Source of the DNA: Trichoplax adhaerens
Lineage: Eukaryota > Placozoa > Uniplacotomia > Trichoplacea > Trichoplacidae
NCBI RefSeq assembly: GCF_000150275.1
Contig: NW_002060983.1
Location: 83,756 to 147,755 of the forward strand
Reading direction: 5' to 3'
DNA length: 64,000 nt
In this document: one piece after another, positions 23,377 through 36,020 of the stretch
Position numbering within the stretch: the stretch's first letter is position 1
Layout of the letters: every line of letters begins with the position of its first letter
Translations under genes and position numbers: made by a program
The notes under the pieces: generated by a model
Seen by the model: only the letters and a program-made list of their open reading frames with translations
Told to the model about the DNA's origin: nothing
Database searches by the model: none

Positions 23377-26300
23377 AAGTAATTGATCTTACACTTAATA
23401 TCGTTAGTAGGTTTCAGAAAATTAATATCTAAGTTCTTATTAATTTTATCTCATAAGATTATTTGTTTAAACTTTCTTTAATTAAATTATGGTAGATGAC
23501 GAAAGAAATGTAAAATAGGCGTATATCTCGTGAATACTGGTTAATAATCTTTATGATAAATCACCATGCAAAAAAACGCTACATTTAGGGTATTTTCGGT
23601 GTTAAGTTATGTTAGCTAGCTTTTGAAAATGCTTCTTGCTATGGCAGCTTAAATAATCGATATATAAAATTTAGAATCTATTTCTAATTGCAGTTGCTTT
23701 ATCAATGAGCTATGCAGAGATATACTCGCATATTAGTCTGCGAAATTCGCCTTACCAGCTGTGTATTGTCATAAAAAATTATTATTGCCGTGTAACTTTT
23801 TTACGACGGTAAAGAGCCTAGAAGTAATGAAAGTCTCGATTACAGGAAAAAGGTTAATTGGTCCTGAGACAAAACTCCTTAATTATTTCATGAACTATTA
23901 TATTGAACATTATTAAACCCTTTGTATCTGGTCTTCTTAATATGTCGAATACTCAATTTTTACTATTTAGACATAACTGTAGCAATGATATCATAATATC
24001 CATGTAGACCTTTTAAAATAAAACAATATATAGCAATCAGAACTGCAATATATTTCTTAAAAGAGCCTAAAAAACATTTCTTGATTGCAGATATATAATA
24101 TAGCAAGTAATATTAAGCTATTAGTTTATTCAAAGCATAGCTATCAAATACAAGTCTCGAGAACTGTCATTGAGGTGACTAAATCAACATAACTTAAGGT
24201 TCAAGAAGGTTTTTGCTAATGTAACTAGAGGAAGCAAAAACACCTGTAAAGAATAGTTCTATTTCTTCATCTTAAGCGTCCAAGTAACTCATATTCATAT
24301 AACTATCAAGACAATTTGCTTGAGTATTTTCCAGTAATATCGAATTTCTTAGTTTTCATTTTAATAAATACTAAGAGAAATTGTTTTGATTCCGTAAGGT
24401 TGCATTTAATATCTATTTCCCTTCAATCTTTCTAATCGACTATTTAGCAATTATGTTTGATTATCAGCTATACAATCTGTAAGAATCAAGCGAAAAATAC
24501 TTTGTTAAGTACTAACAATTTTAAATTAATATCGTCAGCTGTGAAATCGTAAGTAATAAAATACTTTCTAGTATTCATGGACAAAACTCTTTATAATATT
24601 TATGCACTAATAATTCATAAACTATTACAATTTTAAGAACTAAAAAGTTAATGATAGCTTTAGCTGCAATAGATATTGTAACCTCCAATCTCTGGTTTAT
24701 CTTTAAAACTGAATTAAATGAAGTTTATATATTAATTAGTAAAATCATCTAAGCTAAGAACGTAAAGCAGTAATAGACTTAGAAAAATTGCCTTAATATT
24801 AATTGTTTGAAGAAAATAAGCAGACAGAATATTATAGTTAATGCCTTATCTCATGCATTATTTAAAGTCGGCGGTTACTTATTAGGTTACAATGGTTATT
24901 TTGCTTCGAAGCGAATAGGTCGATTAAATCCTAGTTTAGGCTAGTTATCTTAGACAATAATATTTCGTATATGAACTAAAATTAGGTACGAGTAGTAGAT
25001 TATAATGGTTTACTTGTAAAACAGTTATGTTAAGAATATTTTTTAAGCCTTTAGCGTACTGACTATGACGAAGCTAAGATAGCTTGCGTTGTACTCTAAC
25101 TATCAGATATTCTCAAGCTAATTACTTTAAGCGTTCATAAACCAAGTTAGTTACCTTAGACTAAATACTACTTTAGTCACTATCGTAGAATACCGAAAGC
25201 AATCAAACACTACAAATATTGTGGAATCCGTCGATCATGATTAATTGTTTGATAATACAAGACTTACAACCTAAGAATATGGCTTACTAAAAGTAATTAT
25301 ATTTCGCTATGTTGTCATACACTAATTTGTGATCTATCATTAACAGATAGCCTAGCGGAAGATAGGCGGTTCGAGTTGCTATAGGTTTTTGATCAATACG
25401 AACTGAAATTAACGCTTTCTAACAATGAGGGTACAGAACCGCCTCCCCTATTAGTTAATTAAGATCGAGCAATATAAGCGATAATTTACTGCGATACTAC
25501 TAATTGAATCAGTTAATGTATCTTTAAATTGAATGAATAAGACGAAAATCATTAAAAATCTAATGTAATTAATATCATCTGGCGATGAATCAAAATTTTA
25601 AAGTTAAAAAGTAAAAAGTTGGATGGTAAATTATTTTGCGCAATTGCAAAGAAAATGTGATTTCCGGTAGCAGAAATTCAATTTTATTGCAATTCTAAAG
25701 CATTATGCTTTGTTTTTATAAATAAAAACTGAAAGTCATTTGTTACGAACTAAATTTAGGTAAAGGATGTGTAACTTTTAAGTACAGTACATGATGATGG
25801 AGTAATAGCTATACTTAAGTGACCGTTGTGTTGTTTCTGCTTTACTCGCCTAGACTTGACATATAAATTTTTAATCAATTCTGATAATTCATAAGTTGAA
25901 TTATTACTGTTTTGTGTACTAATTAATTTTACTAAGTTCATATCTAATTAAATTCATTTCAGTAAATAATCATCATGAAACGAAAAATATTTTCTTATCA
26001 CATAGCTCAGATACGCTTAGGATTATGGTGTACGTCGGCAAATTTAACGAATAAAGTAAAGTTAGTAAAACTTTATCCTTTTCAGTAATCTTAAACTTTT
26101 ATTTTTTGAGATTGCATGAAAGTATGATGTGAAGACGATATCGATTAACAAACATCACTGCAATAGCTAACAAACAAATTCATTAATCTAAGTTTCAATC
26201 GAATTAAGATACTGATAATAGAGATAAAATTATAAGAAAATGTTAACAGGCGATTTATAAACTAATAACCCTAAATAATTGCTTTATTAAGTAAATTATC

Positions 26301-26497
26301 TCCATTACTACAATACAAGAGGCATTTAGTTAAAATATATTGCAAAGGTACCACCGCTTCGACAAAACAGGAAGTCCTCAGAAATACAGCATTAGTAATG
26401 ATTTTTAACGGTATTAGCAACACTGAATCTACTGCACAAGTATTAATGTAACCATTTATCGCCATGATAGATTGTAATTTAAACGAAATTTTCAAGA
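23377..26497. other. Intergenic DNA with one isolated palindrome
   Basis: About 3.1 kb without a gene I can support. It holds an inverted repeat AGGCGGTTC (25364-25372) and GAACCGCCT (25436-25444) beside a tRNA-promoter-like string. The final 100 bases lead into the receptor at 26498 with no obvious core promoter. Confidence 0.45.
25364..25444. repeat. GC-rich inverted repeat, 9-bp arms
   Basis: AGGCGGTTC at 25364-25372 and GAACCGCCT at 25436-25444, separated by 63 bases, stand out in AT-rich surroundings. The left arm overlaps GGTTCGAGT, which resembles a Pol III B box. TAGCCTAGCGG about 23 bases upstream fits the A box pattern. The spacing is too short for a tRNA. Confidence 0.5.
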
Positions 26498-27577
26498 ATG
26501 AGTTCATCAATGTTAAGCATAGCCGTATCTATAAATTCAAGATTCGATAATAGTTCTGATATTCAATCAAATCACACTTACGAATTGAACATAATTAAGT
26601 GGAAAACAGTGATTTCATCCTCAATTTTACTTCCGATTTTTACATTTGGAATTTTTGGTAATGTTTTATTAATTTCTACTATTCATAAACATAAAAAATT
26701 TCATACACCATCTTATATTTTATCAGTTAACATGGCCATATCTGACATTATACAGCTACTGTTTGGCACCACTTATCTTGTACTTAACGTTATCTTGATA
26801 TACGGATTTTCTTTAAATACTGCGAGTTATAAAGCTATTTGTCAAATTCACTTTTCGGTACTAAGTTCATCATTTACAACTTCGTCGCAGTCACTTTTGG
26901 CAGTTAGTATAGATCGCTACTTAACCATTAATACTGTAAACAATTCTAAATCACCATTTACAAGGCGTAAAGTATTGATTTTAACTATCATTTATACATG
27001 GCTTATAGGATTCACATTAGCAATTCCTGTAGCTTTTGTAGTTGATATTAATCCTGCGTTTCCGTTCTTGTGCGATTTAAGATCAAATGGCATGGATCGT
27101 AACCAATTGATACCTATAATTCGATTTATAACGGCGATTATTTCTTATCCAGTTCCCTTACTAACAGCGTCATTCTTATATCAGAAAGTAATTAAACGAA
27201 TACGATCGTCTATAGTGGCTCACAATGAATTAAAAAATAAAGTTTGTGTATGGAAGAATCACTCTAGACAAGTTGATGCAACTAAAATGATGATTATAGC
27301 AACCGTAATATTTATGATAATTGCATTACCCATGTTCATCGTTTTGGTACTATTTTCAACAACACAAACCTCTGTAACAGAATTAGTGTTGGAAGGAGGA
27401 CTTGTACCATACATACTTATAACAGGATCATTTTTGCTGGCTATGATTAATTCTGTTCAAAATCCGCTTGTTTTCTTCGTCTATAACAAAACATTTCGCA
27501 AAGCTATAATTAATAATAGACGTCAGTACAATTTGCGTTTTCTACCATCTGCCAGATTTTTATCTCGTGTATCATAG
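26498..27577 (+). CDS. Class A GPCR, subfamily I, intact single exon
   Basis: 359 residues from ATG 26498, the most conventional of the cluster. Helices lie at roughly 38-61, 71-97, 114-144, 158-182, 206-233, 261-287 and 303-329. Landmarks are N55 (1.50), D83 (2.50), C115 (3.25), DRY 139-141, W168 (4.50), loop-2 C192 in AFPFLCDL, P218/P220 in TM5, P278 (6.50, in IIALP) and N322-P323 with F326 at 7.53. Helix 8 begins YNKTFRKA and the tail is basic. Sequons are N18 and N25. The third intracellular loop is rich in Lys and Arg, ending in DATKMM, a likely G-protein contact. CWxP is not kept. The first intracellular loop HKHKKFHTPSY is shared with the 13.8 kb gene. A possible poly(A) signal AATAAA lies at 27815-27820. 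The ligand is unknown; Asp3.32 and Lys7.43 are absent. Confidence 0.95.
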   Translation: MSSSMLSIAVSINSRFDNSSDIQSNHTYELNIIKWKTVISSSILLPIFTFGIFGNVLLISTIHKHKKFHTPSYILSVNMAISDIIQLLFGTTYLVLNVILIYGFSLNTASYKAICQIHFSVLSSSFTTSSQSLLAVSIDRYLTINTVNNSKSPFTRRKVLILTIIYTWLIGFTLAIPVAFVVDINPAFPFLCDLRSNGMDRNQLIPIIRFITAIISYPVPLLTASFLYQKVIKRIRSSIVAHNELKNKVCVWKNHSRQVDATKMMIIATVIFMIIALPMFIVLVLFSTTQTSVTELVLEGGLVPYILITGSFLLAMINSVQNPLVFFVYNKTFRKAIINNRRQYNLRFLPSARFLSRVS

Positions 27578-30500
27578 AATTAAACGTTTATATATGCTCC
27601 TATATCATGGAAAAAATGATGTCAACTCTAATAGATTAAATTTTTAATTACAATTCTTACCAATAGACGAATAGCACATTAATCGTATGTCTAATTAGTA
27701 ATACCAATTTTCTAATTTATTGCCACAGTATATTACAGTCTTATAATATTTTCACTTTTTTATCTATCTTAATTATTTTCAATTTCGACAAAGAATTCTT
27801 TATCGAGTGTGAGAAATAAAGACATGCATTTTTTTGCATAAGAAACAAAAATTACTGAAAAAATCATATCAACTATAACTTGTTAAGGGCTTAACCTTTT
27901 CCTATTAACAACTACAATCATATGATAAAAATTATCGCTCTGAACAAACATCTCTTACTAAGCTATAATATCTAATTCTACATATGTTTGCCAAAAGTTA
28001 CTGAGTGACCAGTATTTTCTGTGGTTAGATTTAAGTAATAAAGAGAGCCAATAAACTGAATGAAATCAATTAATTTTGCAGAATTTGTTTCTGGACTTTA
28101 GTATTTAATTCCATATTTAAATCTATAAAACCTTTTTGAATTACCAGGATTCTTCTAGACTAGAACTATATGTTTATGACTACTAATTTAAATACTCTGT
28201 AAATTTAGAAACCCACTTTGGTTAATGATATATTCTTAAATATTATTTCGTAGAATTATGTACGAAATCATCGTTAAACGAGTTCAATCAATGTCTCTAC
28301 ATTATATAGTAAGATTACTTCCTCAATTTGTGGCACAGAATTATATCGCTTAAACTTCTATTTTGAAGGAAAACAGCGATTGAAGCTTTATATTTGCATT
28401 AATTTACTTACCACCGTCGCCATTTACTCAGTGCATTTATATTTATTCCCGTATTTAAAGCGACTACCAGTTAAATATGTAATACAAGACATAATTAGCT
28501 ATTTCTAAAATTGTTTAGGTACCAGCTTTATTTTAAAATTTATTCTTAAATAATAGGTTACTTAAGGTACATTCTTATTGCAAGTCTTAATTCCTATTTA
28601 AATTATAACTACATGGAATTATTAAGAAATAAAATTCTTAAATGTAGCTCGGGAAAAGTTAATCTACCATTTAGTAAAAGATTTGCTGCATTTCCTTTGC
28701 ACTTGAAATACAATATTACCTTACCAACCGCCTTTAAAAATTGCAACCAAAGCATTTTGTTAAGTAAGAAAGAATTTTGATTGGATTATTACTACACTTT
28801 AAGTTAGATTATAAAAATCAAGAAAAAAAGTGATATTTATTATGAAGTAAATAAAATATTGTTATCCGCCATCAACAGAGAACCATATTTAATTGTTTAT
28901 TACACTAAATCTGTTCGATAACGCAGATTAATACAAGAAACTCATTAATTTGCAACCTAAAGTAAGCTCAGTAAATTATAATTATTAAACTATTTCCCAA
29001 CTGCTGGAAATTTGGAAATTTATACTGTAGAGCTTATGAATTCAATTAGTAAAATGGCTTTTTAGGATACATATGAATAATTAGTATCAAAATATATGCG
29101 TTTCTCAGGAGCGCATATCACATGTCCTAAGCAGTGGTAATTGATCTGATATAAAGCTTTGAAAACATCTTATAACAAACTTTTAGTTTCTTTTTTGTAC
29201 TAAACATTAACAGATAACGAAAGTTTAGGTATTATTATTCCCAGTCTATAAGATAATAAAATAATTTATGTGATATTTATTAAAATTCATTAGTTTTTAT
29301 AATAAGTGAAACGTTTTGTTTTACAATTAACGCAACTACATAAAGCAATAACCTTGCAATTAAAATTTGATTGGAAGATATAAGCCAGATATTATGCCTA
29401 ACATTTTCCTTAGTCGTAGTCAACTTACTTAAACATTTTTTCATCAGAAGTTCAAACTCAAGTTATAATCCTTCAATAGATATAGTCTAAGCCCATAAGT
29501 TTTCAAAAATCACTTCAATTCTGCTTTGTTTTGATAAATGATTTTTTGCAGAAGTCAGCATGATAATGATAAGTTATTGAAAGCTAAATTACCTTAAATG
29601 ACATTATCTACTTTTACAAACCTTTGTTTGGCAAACCTTATTTTCAATATTCTTGCATTTTATTACATGACACTAAAACTGTTGCCCTAGTACAAAAGTA
29701 ATCTTAAATAAAGCTGATGCACATAATTACATAAGCTGAAGGAGCGTTTATCTCAAAAGTCCTTTCGAATTAAGCTATAGATGCTATCATATATGTGTAT
29801 TAACCTGCGTGAATAAGTATATCGGCAATTTGCGGAATCCTTTATTTTGAAAATTGGCTGAAATGCTATAGGCATTTTACAAAATGACATAATCCTAGGA
29901 TATTTGAACAGATACGTTACATTGTCAACTAATGACAGGTTTATTAGATTTATAACAGTTATATTACGCCTTATAATGTATAAGACTCCCCAAAATAGGA
30001 CTACGAGCAATAAAAATCAACATCCAGATAAAGTAATTGGGTTTACTTTATAATTTATTGCTTGATAATACATATCGCAAGCAGTAAACGAAATTTCTTA
30101 TTATCCTAGATATTTACTCTAAAATAAATTATTATAAAATAATTTTCAGGAATTTAAATATATTGTTCATAAAGCAAAATTTATGATATAATAATTCAAA
30201 TGCAACCTTCATAGAGTGGACTAGCAATGTATAAATGCTGAAATTTTAGAAAGATTAAATTGATAATTGCTGCCACGCCAGCAAGGATACAAGTCAGTAA
30301 ATCCATTTATAAAAGTTGTTAAGTATTCATACAAATCTTCCATTGACCTTTCGTATTTCAAAGACAAATTCATCAAGATGCGCTATGCTAGTAACGTAAC
30401 TTACCTTATCTGGTAGTAGAAATTTAGTGATGATTGGTAGATTAAGTTTTTATTTTAATTTAGCCTCAGCACTTTATAGATAATCATAACTTTGTTCCTG

Positions 30501-30700
30501 AAACAATCATTTTACGTATGGCTGATGATAATAACAATAAAATATATAATATTTGCTCGAAAAGAAACCATTTATATACAACTTTAAGGTTAAGATCTCT
30601 AATTAATTATAAATAAAATTAGTTAAATTAGTACCTTTCGCGATTCTAGTTTGTTACATGTAATTCTCACGGGCTGAACAATTAGTGAGTTGAATGAAGA
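27578..30700. other. Intergenic DNA, no gene supported
   Basis: About 3.1 kb. AATAAA at 27815-27820 may serve the receptor upstream. A minus-strand open frame at about 29753-30010 has weak receptor-like spacing but is not convincing. No LTR termini found. Confidence 0.45.
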
Positions 30701-31789
30701 CAGTAAGATTAGGTCTCTAAACTTTATGGCGAAGAAGAGCCTCAGAATATCATTAACCATTAGCAAATGTTCATCTTAATCTTAGAATATATCAAAAGCA
30801 AATTGTCGAAAATATAGAATTACTGTGGCAGAATTGGAAGTAAAATAAATAGGCTTTCTTTACTTGGAAATATTGAACGCTTGTTAGACTTAAATTTGCC
30901 TCTTGCAAGCTATCCTTATTTAAAACATATGTCTAGTGATTGCTAGGCTTCGTCTAAGTAAAAAACTCCTGTATTTATTACGATCTAAAGAAGCAATAAA
31001 TTTCGGTAAATCTCAAATCAGAATTACTATCTTATTTGATTAATTTGGCTATCAGCAATGTACGTGATATTGCAATCATGATTAATAGTAGAGATCAAGT
31101 AGGTTTGAGTGGTCATTTGCACATGTTAGAGCTCCAAATATTCCTATAAGATTTCTTTATCTCAGTTTCTAATAGATATTTCGTAGGGATGGGTTAGAAG
31201 GTATAAATTGAATCACAATCTAGTCGCTAGCCATATTCTATTCAACTTGAGATTGAATATGGCTTTGGATAGCTTTCAAGTGCGGAGATAAAAATGTTAA
31301 TAAGAAATTGATTAGTTCGAGGTCAGAATGGGATGATATGTAATATAGCCTTTACATCAAATTCACTACTGGATACATATCTTCTTTTGTCAGACACGAC
31401 AAGAATGCATTCAACAACTCAAACTTCTTAATTCCGCTAATGGCTTAGATCAATTCAGTACTCAAATTTTCGAATCTTCGATCCGACTAATATCATACTT
31501 GCAAACATTTTAATACCATGCTCACGTAATCTTCAACTATTCCATTAATGGAAGGAATCCCAGTCGGTTTAATTATATATTTAATCCACTGACAACGCCA
31601 AAAATTGGCCACCTTACCATTTAAAAAAAAATCGTCTATAAGCCATTTGTCTCTACCTTAGCTCGCCACCTTGCCTCCTATATTGGATCACGTTCAATTT
31701 TATCCTCATTGATAGATTTCACTAATACTTTTATCCATTAAATATTAATTAATGATACATACTAAAACGAAAAAACATAATTGGGCAAG

Positions 31790-32218
31790 TGAATCATTGG
31801 ATTTTTGCTGATGCTTCTGGCTCCATTCCTCATAATTATGTATGATATGCCGTAACAACGTACATTTGTTTGGATGTCTTTACTGGTTGATTTTGAAACA
31901 TCTAGTGAGGTATTGTTATTACTATATAGTGATAGATTCACTATCTAACTTAAATATCAATACATTAGGGAGTTGAATGAAGACATCCACTAAGTTCTCT
32001 GTCACTTTATCTTCTTTTCAATACTGTATTAGAGACTTTAGAAAATTGTTTTGTCTACCATAATTTCTCATTATAACCTAGAAAAATGTAAATTAATGAC
32101 GACGTTCAATATAGGAATATATCGTCAATCGAAGCAATAGTAACGTTCGGGTCTGAGTAAAGTAGTGTTCTTGATCCGTTTTTAATCGGCGCAGCTCCCT
32201 TAAAAGGCCAAAGTACAC
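31790..32218 (+). pseudogene. Possible relic of a tyrosine-recombinase retroelement
   Basis: Three short strings on the + strand, in different frames and broken by stops, recall parts of DIRS-type retroelements. WIFADASGS at 31798-31824 is like the DAS motif of their RNase H. SSEVLLLLYSD near 31901-31933 is like the first-arginine box of tyrosine recombinases (LRxSEVLxLRxSD). DPFLIGAAP at 32173-32199 is like the HSFRIGAA box. The catalytic His and Arg of the last box would be replaced by Asp and Leu. The blocks are closer together than in an intact element, so deletions are needed. Chance resemblance is a real possibility, and the flanking 30.7-31.7 kb gave nothing firm. Confidence 0.22.
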
Positions 32219-32230
32219 GGTAAAGTTTAT

Positions 32231-32877
32231 TTATTTTTGATACAAAGAGGTCACGAGTAATCAGTTGCTTATTAGTATATAATAATATGTGCTTATATAT
32301 TAGTTGTGAGCGAAATTTGCTACTTATTATTATTTACACAATATGATACAGTAAGAATACTTGAATATGTTAAAATGAGCAATTAATATTTATCGGTATC
32401 CTAAATTGTACACTCGGCTAGGCTGACAGTATCTAAATTAAGTCGGATTAAATACACTATCTCAGCATTAGTTAAATTACGTAAGCTTAGAATCTAATTT
32501 GCTAATATAAGCCTTTTGCTAATAATAGTTATATCGATACAGCATTTAGCAATTATACTAAGATTTTAACATGCACAGATTGAGTTGCGTCTCTCATGTT
32601 CCTAATCAGAGTAGCTCAAAGTGTTAGCTAAGTAAAGCAGAGCAATTCTCATATAAGTCTCTTTTACAATATTACTAGACGATCGTAGTACGAACATTAT
32701 CAGTAGATATTAAATATGTAGCATCATCTCTGACTTACATTATGCTGGTCTATCCTCATGATAGATGTATCTTATCTCTAATAAGTTACAGGTTTTATAT
32801 AAGTTTTGTTGTATCGCACTACACTTGGTTTAATAGATAACTAATCTAATGTAAAGGGCTGCTATTAATTTCAGTAT
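32231..32877. other. Intergenic DNA, no feature seen
   Basis: About 650 bases before LTR B2. Nothing recognised. Confidence 0.45.
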
Positions 32878-32882
32878 ATTGT

Positions 32883-33479
32883 TGTTACAGTGTTATATAC
32901 TGTATTACAGTAGAAATATCTATGTTAGGATAATTCTATTAGACTATCCTTATTTAGTTAACTTCTAATTTGGATATACTGTGACTTATACACATACTGA
33001 AATTAATAGTTATAATAGGGAATGCAAATCATCTGCTTACAGTTCGAATCATTGTGATTGTAATTTACTTATGGTTGACTGTAAATTATCATGGAAATGT
33101 TCCGTGATAGGACATATCGTAATCTGACTATTCTGTATTAGTCATTACATGTCTATGTTCGTAAATACTGTTGTCTGCATTAAGGGAGCAGTAGCTAAAA
33201 TTAATATCTAATTCAGTAAATGATTCTAATGTTAATTTTATTAACTATGACTCATGAACTATTGAGGAGTAGTATATAAATGCAGTATATCGTGAAATAA
33301 AGAAGAATTGTCCAACTTAGTGTTTAACGTAAAATACGAGGCGTTTAAGTCTTTGTGTAGTCTGCTAGAAGAGCAAAAGTGTTCGTGATAGTGCAGATAT
33401 CGTTCCTTGATACGTGGTTCAAGGAATTGACTTATTGATCGTATATTGCGTTATCTTGTTGCAAAGCTGTTTTGTGACA
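32883..33479 (+). mobile_element. Solo LTR, family B, copy B2
   Basis: 597 bp, from TGTTACAGTGTTATATACTG to GCTGTTTTGTGACA, with a perfect duplication ATTGT (32878-32882 and 33480-33484). TATATAAA is at 33273-33280 and AATAAA at 33296-33301. It is almost identical to B5 over most of its length, but lacks some 36 bases after GGATATACTGTG near 32984, which explains its shorter size. The U5 hairpin (TTCCTTGA, loop TACGTGGT, TCAAGGAA) is intact. The close match to B5 suggests a recent burst. Confidence 0.94.
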
Positions 33480-33798
33480 ATTGTCTAGCTTAATCTTATC
33501 AATAATGCAGAGTCTTCAACTACCAAGCACGAAATCTGAGTCACTTTACTGAAGACGCAGCAACATTACTTTAAAAAAGTTGCTTTAATGTAATAAGGAA
33601 ATTAGTAGCTGATATGTTGAAATTGCATATTTACGGGTACATGCTAAGAATATTTCATCAATGGCCGTAGCTAAGAGCTATACAGAGTACTGCTATCAGG
33701 TAATATACTAACGTGATTTCTAACATCGTGGCAGAATATTATAGAAAGTTACAGATAACAGCATTTTGTATGAGTTATGTAAAATTGTATTGGCCGGG

Positions 33799-34452
33799 TG
33801 TTACAAAATAGCTCTGCGACAAGATAACGTAGTGTACGATCAATAAGTCGATTCCCTGAACCATACATCAGGATGCAATATCTGCGCGATCGGGAACGCT
33901 TTTCCTATACCAGTAGACTACACAAAGACTTACTGTAGACGCCTCGTATTTTACGTTAAAGACTTATCTTAAAAACTCACAAGATTATACGATATACCGA
34001 ATCTATGAACTCTTTTACAATAATTAAGCATCCTTATTAGTAATATTGAAGTAGAAACTATATAATGAATCAAAACTAATTTTTGTACTAAAACTTAATG
34101 AAGATAATAGTATTTACGAACATAAGACATCTAATGACTAATGGAAAATAGTCAGATTGCAATATGTTCTATCATGTAGCATTTCGATTGTAATCTACAA
34201 TCTACCATAAGTAAATTACAATCATAGTGATTTGAATTGTAAGAACATTATTCTCGATTCCCTACATTTAACTACTAATTTCAGTATGTTGTATTTATCT
34301 AATATCACTGCCATAAAAGCTAGTACTATACTTAAACATCATACTGTATATCTAAAATTAGAAACTCAGTAAATAAGAGTAAACCAACAAAATTATCCTA
34401 ATGTAGTTACGTCTACTTTAATTTCGACATTAAAGTGGGTAAAACTGTAACA
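33799..34452 (-). mobile_element. Solo LTR, family B, copy B3
   Basis: 654 bp on the minus strand; the + strand reads TGTTACAAAATAGC to AAAACTGTAACA. The flanks CCGGG (33794-33798) and CAGGG (34453-34457) match at 4 of 5. It is diverged from B2 and B5 and so older; the TATA box is no longer clear. The U5 hairpin is kept with a changed stem: CCTGA, loop ACCATACA, TCAGG at 33855-33872. B2 and B3 face each other across 319 bp, forming a large imperfect inverted pair. Confidence 0.82.
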
Positions 34453-34457
34453 CAGGG

Positions 34458-35089
34458 CCAATTTCCATTATTCACTTTGTAATTTTAGCTATTTCCAGCT
34501 GTTTTATGTGAAACCTCGAAAAGTAAATTTTTCTAATATAGACGAACTAGCACCGTTATAAAATCGAACTTTCATGGATAAGTAGAGAGCTGACTAAGAC
34601 GTTGTAGTAAAAGGACTAAAAGTAGAGTCCTTTGTAGTTTTTAGTATGTAATTAGTATTATTAGATAGAGAATATCGATTATTTTACTATACAAAATACC
34701 TACAAAGTGATAGTGTCTTTAAGTTTTACCCTGCCAAATCATCATGTCGCCATCTTTTCTTCTTCATTATTTTACAAGGTATTATATAGATTACTATAGA
34801 AGTAGCCCTATAGAGCAAATGCCTAATCTAAACAAAGGGCGTTTCATCGTCTATTCAAATTGTAAAGAAATTTGACTTAGTAGCAAAACCCTATCCTTAG
34901 AGAAAGGGGATTTATAACATGACGATAAAGTACTGTAAGGTAGTCTATACTCGTACAGTTACAGTACAATCTGACGCTAAAACATCAACTGTCAATACTC
35001 GCGAATACTAAGCGGTACTAATGTCAGAAAAGTAGTCGTAGTAGTCATATAAATTTTTTTGATAAGCGATTACTGTGATCTTCATAAAA
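34458..35089. other. Intergenic DNA, no feature seen
   Basis: About 630 bases without a gene or recognised repeat. Confidence 0.45.
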
Positions 35090-35960
35090 AGCGAATTTTT
35101 CCGGATTTGTGTCCGATATAGTTTTCGGATTCTGGGACCGGTCGGGTTTGTGTCCGATATAATTTTCCTGTTTTGGAACCGGTCGGGTTTATTTTTTAAG
35201 AGTTGATTTTTGAGATTTGGACTTTTTGTTATGAATTTGAAACTTTGGAATTTTATGACGTGACTTGAAGTCACATTAGGAGATTTAGTGAGAAAAATAG
35301 AAAATAAGATGGAAATTGGCAGAGGTTGTGTTGATTGTTAGGTAGTTAGAATGTTGTTTTTATGACTAAATCTTGATGTTTAAAGGTTGATTTTTAGCTT
35401 TTTATAGTGTATTAATGATAGAAATTATGTTAGAAATGAAGTTTGATGTATTTTTATAGTTAGCTTATTACTTTTATAGTGTTTTGTAAGGGAATCGTAG
35501 GGTAAATTGTGTCTGAACTTTGAATGATTTTTGTTTTCTTAAATGGTGCAAAGTAGTTTTCTAATACGGATCTTAAGAGCGATTTGTTAGCAAATGTTTA
35601 GTTTTAAATACCTCTGACGGCTCTACGAAGCCTATAAATGATAGTGCAATTAGAAAATTTAGAGAGAGAGTAGAAGAAGATTTTATTTGAAGAACTTGTA
35701 TAATTTAAAAGGCCTTCGGGGTCGAATTGTCGTAAGTTAAAACGTTGTTGTTTTTGAAAGGTTGTTTGGTCGTTGAAAGTTTTTAAGTCTGTCATTTATT
35801 TTAATAATACTTAAAGCTAAGTATTTGTAAGGTTGTTCGGTTTATACTTCTCTCCATTTTTGTTTTGAAATAAATTGTTGTTGGGTTATTTCCCCAAATT
35901 TTATTTGGTGTGAAAGTATTAGCGTTAAGTCGACCGGAGTGCAACGAAAGTAGAATCAAA
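35090..35960 (+). repeat. Strand-skewed (T+G-rich) block with 41-bp repeat
   Basis: The + strand here is clearly richer in T and G than in A and C, unlike its surroundings. Near its left end two copies of a 41-bp unit lie side by side (about 35106-35187), each holding GTGTCCGATATA, TTTTC and ACCGGTCGGG. A TATA-like CTATAAATG at about 35631 and AATAAA near 35869 suggest a promoter and poly(A) signal, as in a large LTR. A short palindrome GTGACTTGAAGTCAC is at 35261-35275. I could not find matching termini or a target duplication, so the element type stays open. Confidence 0.4.
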
Positions 35961-36020
35961 GTTTGTTAAAGTTTCGTAGCTTGATCTCTATATATTACAT
36001 TTCATTACAACGTCAAATGG

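Noticed and set aside
25346-25380. Possible tRNA gene (A-box and B-box strings)
   Set aside because: The boxes are only 23 bases apart and no acceptor or anticodon stems can be drawn.
29753-30010. Minus-strand frame with receptor-like features (NLINLSLVD, then Cys and SRRL at DRY-like spacing)
   Set aside because: TM1 lacks the GxxxN pattern, loop spacing is wrong, no TM4-TM7 could be traced, and the start is not ATG.
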